Below, one piece after another: positions 61,130-64,000 of a stretch of 64,000 nt of DNA. The DNA is from Diphasiastrum complanatum (taxonomy: Eukaryota; Streptophyta; Lycopodiopsida; Lycopodiales; Lycopodiaceae): the NCBI GenBank assembly GCA_029204225.1, contig CM055092.1:16144715-16208714 (forward strand), given 5' to 3'. The notes beneath the pieces were generated by a model. That model had not been told where the DNA came from. It searched no databases and worked only from the letters and a program-made list of their open reading frames with translations. Every line of letters begins with the position of its first letter. The first letter of the stretch is position 1. The position numbers and the translations under genes are program-made.

Positions 61130-61517
61130 CATAGGCTGGAGGCAGAAGTGATTCCTCTTCTGGGGTATTCGAGGTCAAAGGATCGGCTATGATGGATTCA
61201 TTATTAGCAAGAATAGGATCTGACGGAGATATAGGGATTGCAACTGGAATAGAAGGTGAAGGTGAAGGTGGTTCTGAAATGGATGAAGAAGACGATGAAG
61301 CAGATGAAGAAGCAATATTGGAAGGAAGGGCAAAAGCCCCTTTACGGCTAGTCATATCAGGCACTGTAGTAGGCGTGGGAAAATCCGCACCTAAGCTTTG
61401 CTGGGAGCAGCGATGAATAGTGCGCTGGAGGAAGGGCCAATGAGCAGCAGCGATGGAATTAGAGGAATGGAGAAGACTGCTAGACAGGCCACGCTGGAGC
61501 AGGGCGCACCCTCGCAT
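61130..61517 (-). CDS. Unidentified N-terminal reading frame (possible organelle presequence)
   Basis: Opens with MRGCALLQRGLSSSLL, and the first ~45 residues carry Arg but no acidic residue, with many Ser and Leu, like a mitochondrial targeting peptide. A Ser-rich then Pro-rich stretch follows, and an acidic TSNTPEEESLLPP block. The start codon lies three bases after a (CT)n tract, a common plant 5'-leader feature. After about 61130 the sequence turns into LINE copy b. It could be exon 1 of a host gene interrupted or captured by the LINE, or chance. I do not recognise the protein. Confidence 0.35.

Positions 61518-61518
<1 letters not shown>

Positions 61519-61556
<38 letters not shown>
61519..61556 (+). 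repeat. (AG)n microsatellite
   Basis: Dinucleotide run directly upstream (minus strand: CT) of the start codon at 61517. Confidence 0.9.
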
Positions 61557-61559
<3 letters not shown>

Positions 61560-61744
61560 CTTGCTTGTTTTTCCCCAAAAGTATCTACTGCATGGCTTGG
61601 ACTATGTAAAGAGTAACAACTCCTGTCTTACCCTAAGACCTATTGTTCTTTGTTGATAGATATTTTTGCTAATTCTTAGCATCATCTATGTGCTTCTGAA
61701 TTGTACTTTATTTGTTCCTTTGCATTCTCTTTATGGCTGTTTAC

Positions 61745-61746
<2 letters not shown>

Positions 61747-61810
<64 letters not shown>
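61747..61810 (+). repeat. (GA)n microsatellite
   Basis: Followed on the plus strand by ATCTTTTATCAACG, so the minus strand reads TTGATAAAAGAT then (TC)n, similar to the LINE ends at 58291 and 59945. It may mark another LINE tail. Confidence 0.85.
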
Positions 61811-61812
<2 letters not shown>

Positions 61813-64000
61813 CTTTTATCAACGTCTGCTGAGACGAATAATTGTGTAGTGAGACCAGAATAAGGTAAATTGTATAACTCCAAATATGAGAGACAGAGCA
61901 TGAGTGGAAGAAAATGGCAGATTGTGCAACATCTCCTTTCAAGCGTGTCCTCCTGCAGTGTACAAAAGTGGTAAGCCCAGTTCTGATACATTGAGTAACT
62001 CTTCTTTCTAGAGACTTTTTGAGGGTCTTAACTTGAGTCAACAATCTTTGTTCTTTTTTACATGGGTGGTCTTGTGGCCATATATACTGTCCATTTACTG
62101 GTTAAGTCTGTGACTATGTGAATGCATGTGATATCTATATCTTCTACATTTCACTTGCTTGTAGAATGTGTGGTTTCTTTGATGATCCAAGGCTTTCATC
62201 ATTGCTGTAGTCAGCATCTAATTTGGGCTAACATGCTGGTGAATGAGCCCATTTTATGAAAAGATAGTGGAACATTACTTGTATGCGATTGGATTTTTTC
62301 ATGTACACAATGCTCCTTGTCTGAACCTCCTCTAGGAATGGTCTGCACTCTCTTTAACCTGGAGTTGGGACAAAATGAGGTTCTAGGTCAGGTAGGATTG
62401 GTAGCCAACTTCCTAGAGTGTAATGATATTTTTTGTTGCAACATGTAGTCTTTCTAAAGGATAAATTTTGTTCCCAGATAAGGTTTCTCGAGCACTGTCG
62501 GGGACAATTTGCTGCAAATAACTAGTAGAGATGCACGAGTGTTTTCTGGAAATTGGCTAGTATACTGAATTGACAACAAACAAAGGAATGAGTTTTCTAT
62601 GCTGCTTAGGGTTTGAGTGTACTGCAAAGCCTGCTTTTGGTATGCTGCCTGTTATGCTTTAGGAGAAGGGCCTAAATCATAATCAAGTAAATGATTTGAA
62701 GACGAACTTTTTTCTTTCTATATAACTGCAAAGTATGTCACATTGCGGTTGTTGGGGAGTTGCACTAGGTTCAACATGGTTTCAGATGCATTCTGGTCCT
62801 TCAAAACAAGAATTGTACGATTAAACTGTTTTTACTGCTATGGGCATGACAATCCATACAACATAGGTTGATCCCACCGAGTCCTTTTGTACTAGTGTAG
62901 CTCGGATGTTGAAGCAAAGTTGTGGGATGATGATAGTGTGGTGATATCTTTGTATTTACTGTGTTGGCATCTAACACCAAGGTTGCCCACTCCGACCAAC
63001 GTAACCCCGAGTTTTTTTACTTACTCTAGCCATTTGCGATTGACCTTTTAGGCGCCTGTAATCATTCTCTCTGTTTTGTTCTTCAGCAGTTCGAAGATTA
63101 CACATTCTTGAGAAGGAGTATTGTTCAGCTAATTACTCGCAAATGCAAAGAATGACTCCTTGGAAGTGACTGAGAAGCACTGCCACATAATGAGGGTGGT
63201 GAAATATGTGCCTTTTCTTTGGTCAAAGCAACCTTCCACAATCTTCTCTAAGAAGGACAAGCTTCAATCTTCCAAATTGATTCTTTTAGCAGAATTCACC
63301 TTCACACTTTAGCAGCTGACTACTTTTACGCAGATGACTCCATGTTCCATAGAGAAATTACAATGCAGTGGGCTGCCGTGAATGTGCCGGAGGGCTGCAT
63401 GGATCCATGCAGCTATCAGCTTGCTGGACAATGGATTGTAGTTGCTAAGATTCTCAACACACAGACTATGGGCTGCTTGATTTAAGATTTACCCTTGCTC
63501 TGGACATGAAGGGCACGTGCTTGAAGGTTCAATTGTAGTGCCATCTCTTTGCTCACACTTGGATTCGTTTGGATGTGTAACCCAAATTCTTAAGGAGCCA
63601 AGTTGAAGGTGAATCTTTATTGCTATAGTACTCGCATGTGGGTGGGTCATCCCATGGCTCCACTGTCGGGCAAAACCTCCTTCACCTCTCTCTTACCTTT
63701 ACATTGTCCAATGGAAGACTAGTTACTTGGGTATGGAATGTGTATATGTTCCTGTCCAGCTATGTTGAATACGGAGTGTTTGTTCAAACAAGCTGGGAAA
63801 AATGCACAAGAGGGCTGAAAAAGTAGGGAATATCTGCGCACGGGTTGTTTGTAGATATACACTACTTTTGGGATGTGGTCTTGCTTCAACAATTGAATGA
63901 CATCTTTCATGCTAGGCTAGCAATATAGGCCCCTAGGGTAGTAAACTAGTGTTTGCATGCACATAAAGAGCCACGGTAGTGAGTTTCTGTGGGCTGTTCT
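61811..64000. other. Unclassified sequence
   Basis: No gene, RNA or transposon domain recognised; open frames are short and without motifs. Confidence 0.5.

Overview
This window is a stretch of seed-plant (angiosperm) nuclear DNA. The signs are one gene with about 24 short exons, Ty1-copia and Ty3-gypsy LTR retrotransposons with plant-type tRNA primer sites (initiator Met, Asp), LINE remnants, and many GA/CT and GT/CA microsatellites. There are no rRNA genes, no CRISPR arrays and no bacterial-style operons. The sequence does not let me name the species.

Layout. 1-1.4 kb: unclassified. 1.4-5.9 kb: a complete short gypsy-like LTR element with a 5-bp target duplication (ATTCA). 6.2-7.9 kb: an internally deleted copia element of family B (target duplication CACCC). 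7.9-10.9 kb: spacer. 10.9-19.2 kb (minus): the only recognisable host gene, a full-size ABCG/PDR transporter of 24 exons. Its coding frame is broken in exon 7 and around exons 16-17, so it is probably a pseudogene unless the indels are sequence errors. 20-24.4 kb: AT-rich spacer. 24.4-26.06 kb: 3' end of a chromovirus-type gypsy element (family E). 26.06-44.7 kb: a cluster of nested elements scrambled by inversions. 44.7-49.2 kb: two copies of a gag-protease copia family (D). 49.4-52.7 kb: a non-coding family-E derivative. 52.7-54.3 and 55.2-56.9 kb: further family-B remnants. 58.3-61.1 kb: two LINE 3' ends. 61.1-61.5 kb: a short unidentified reading frame. 61.8-64 kb: nothing recognisable.

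The most notable observation is in the 26-45 kb cluster. The two ends of one copia element (family A) lie 8 kb apart in opposite orientation (LTRs at 28158-28894 and 40633-41370), yet both are flanked by the same target duplication, TATAG. Undoing an inversion of about 27750-36290 rejoins this element almost without loss. A second inversion, with ends at about 33107-33126 (a 20-C tract) and 43330, then restores the whole gypsy element (family G) to the order protease, RT, RNase H, integrase, spacer, additional ORF, 3' LTR. So two overlapping inversions, or one complex rearrangement, or an assembly misjoin, explain four otherwise puzzling junctions.

Apart from the transporter, the genes here are retroelement genes. 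All are visibly decayed by stops, frameshifts or deletions, and no operon-like cooperation is expected.
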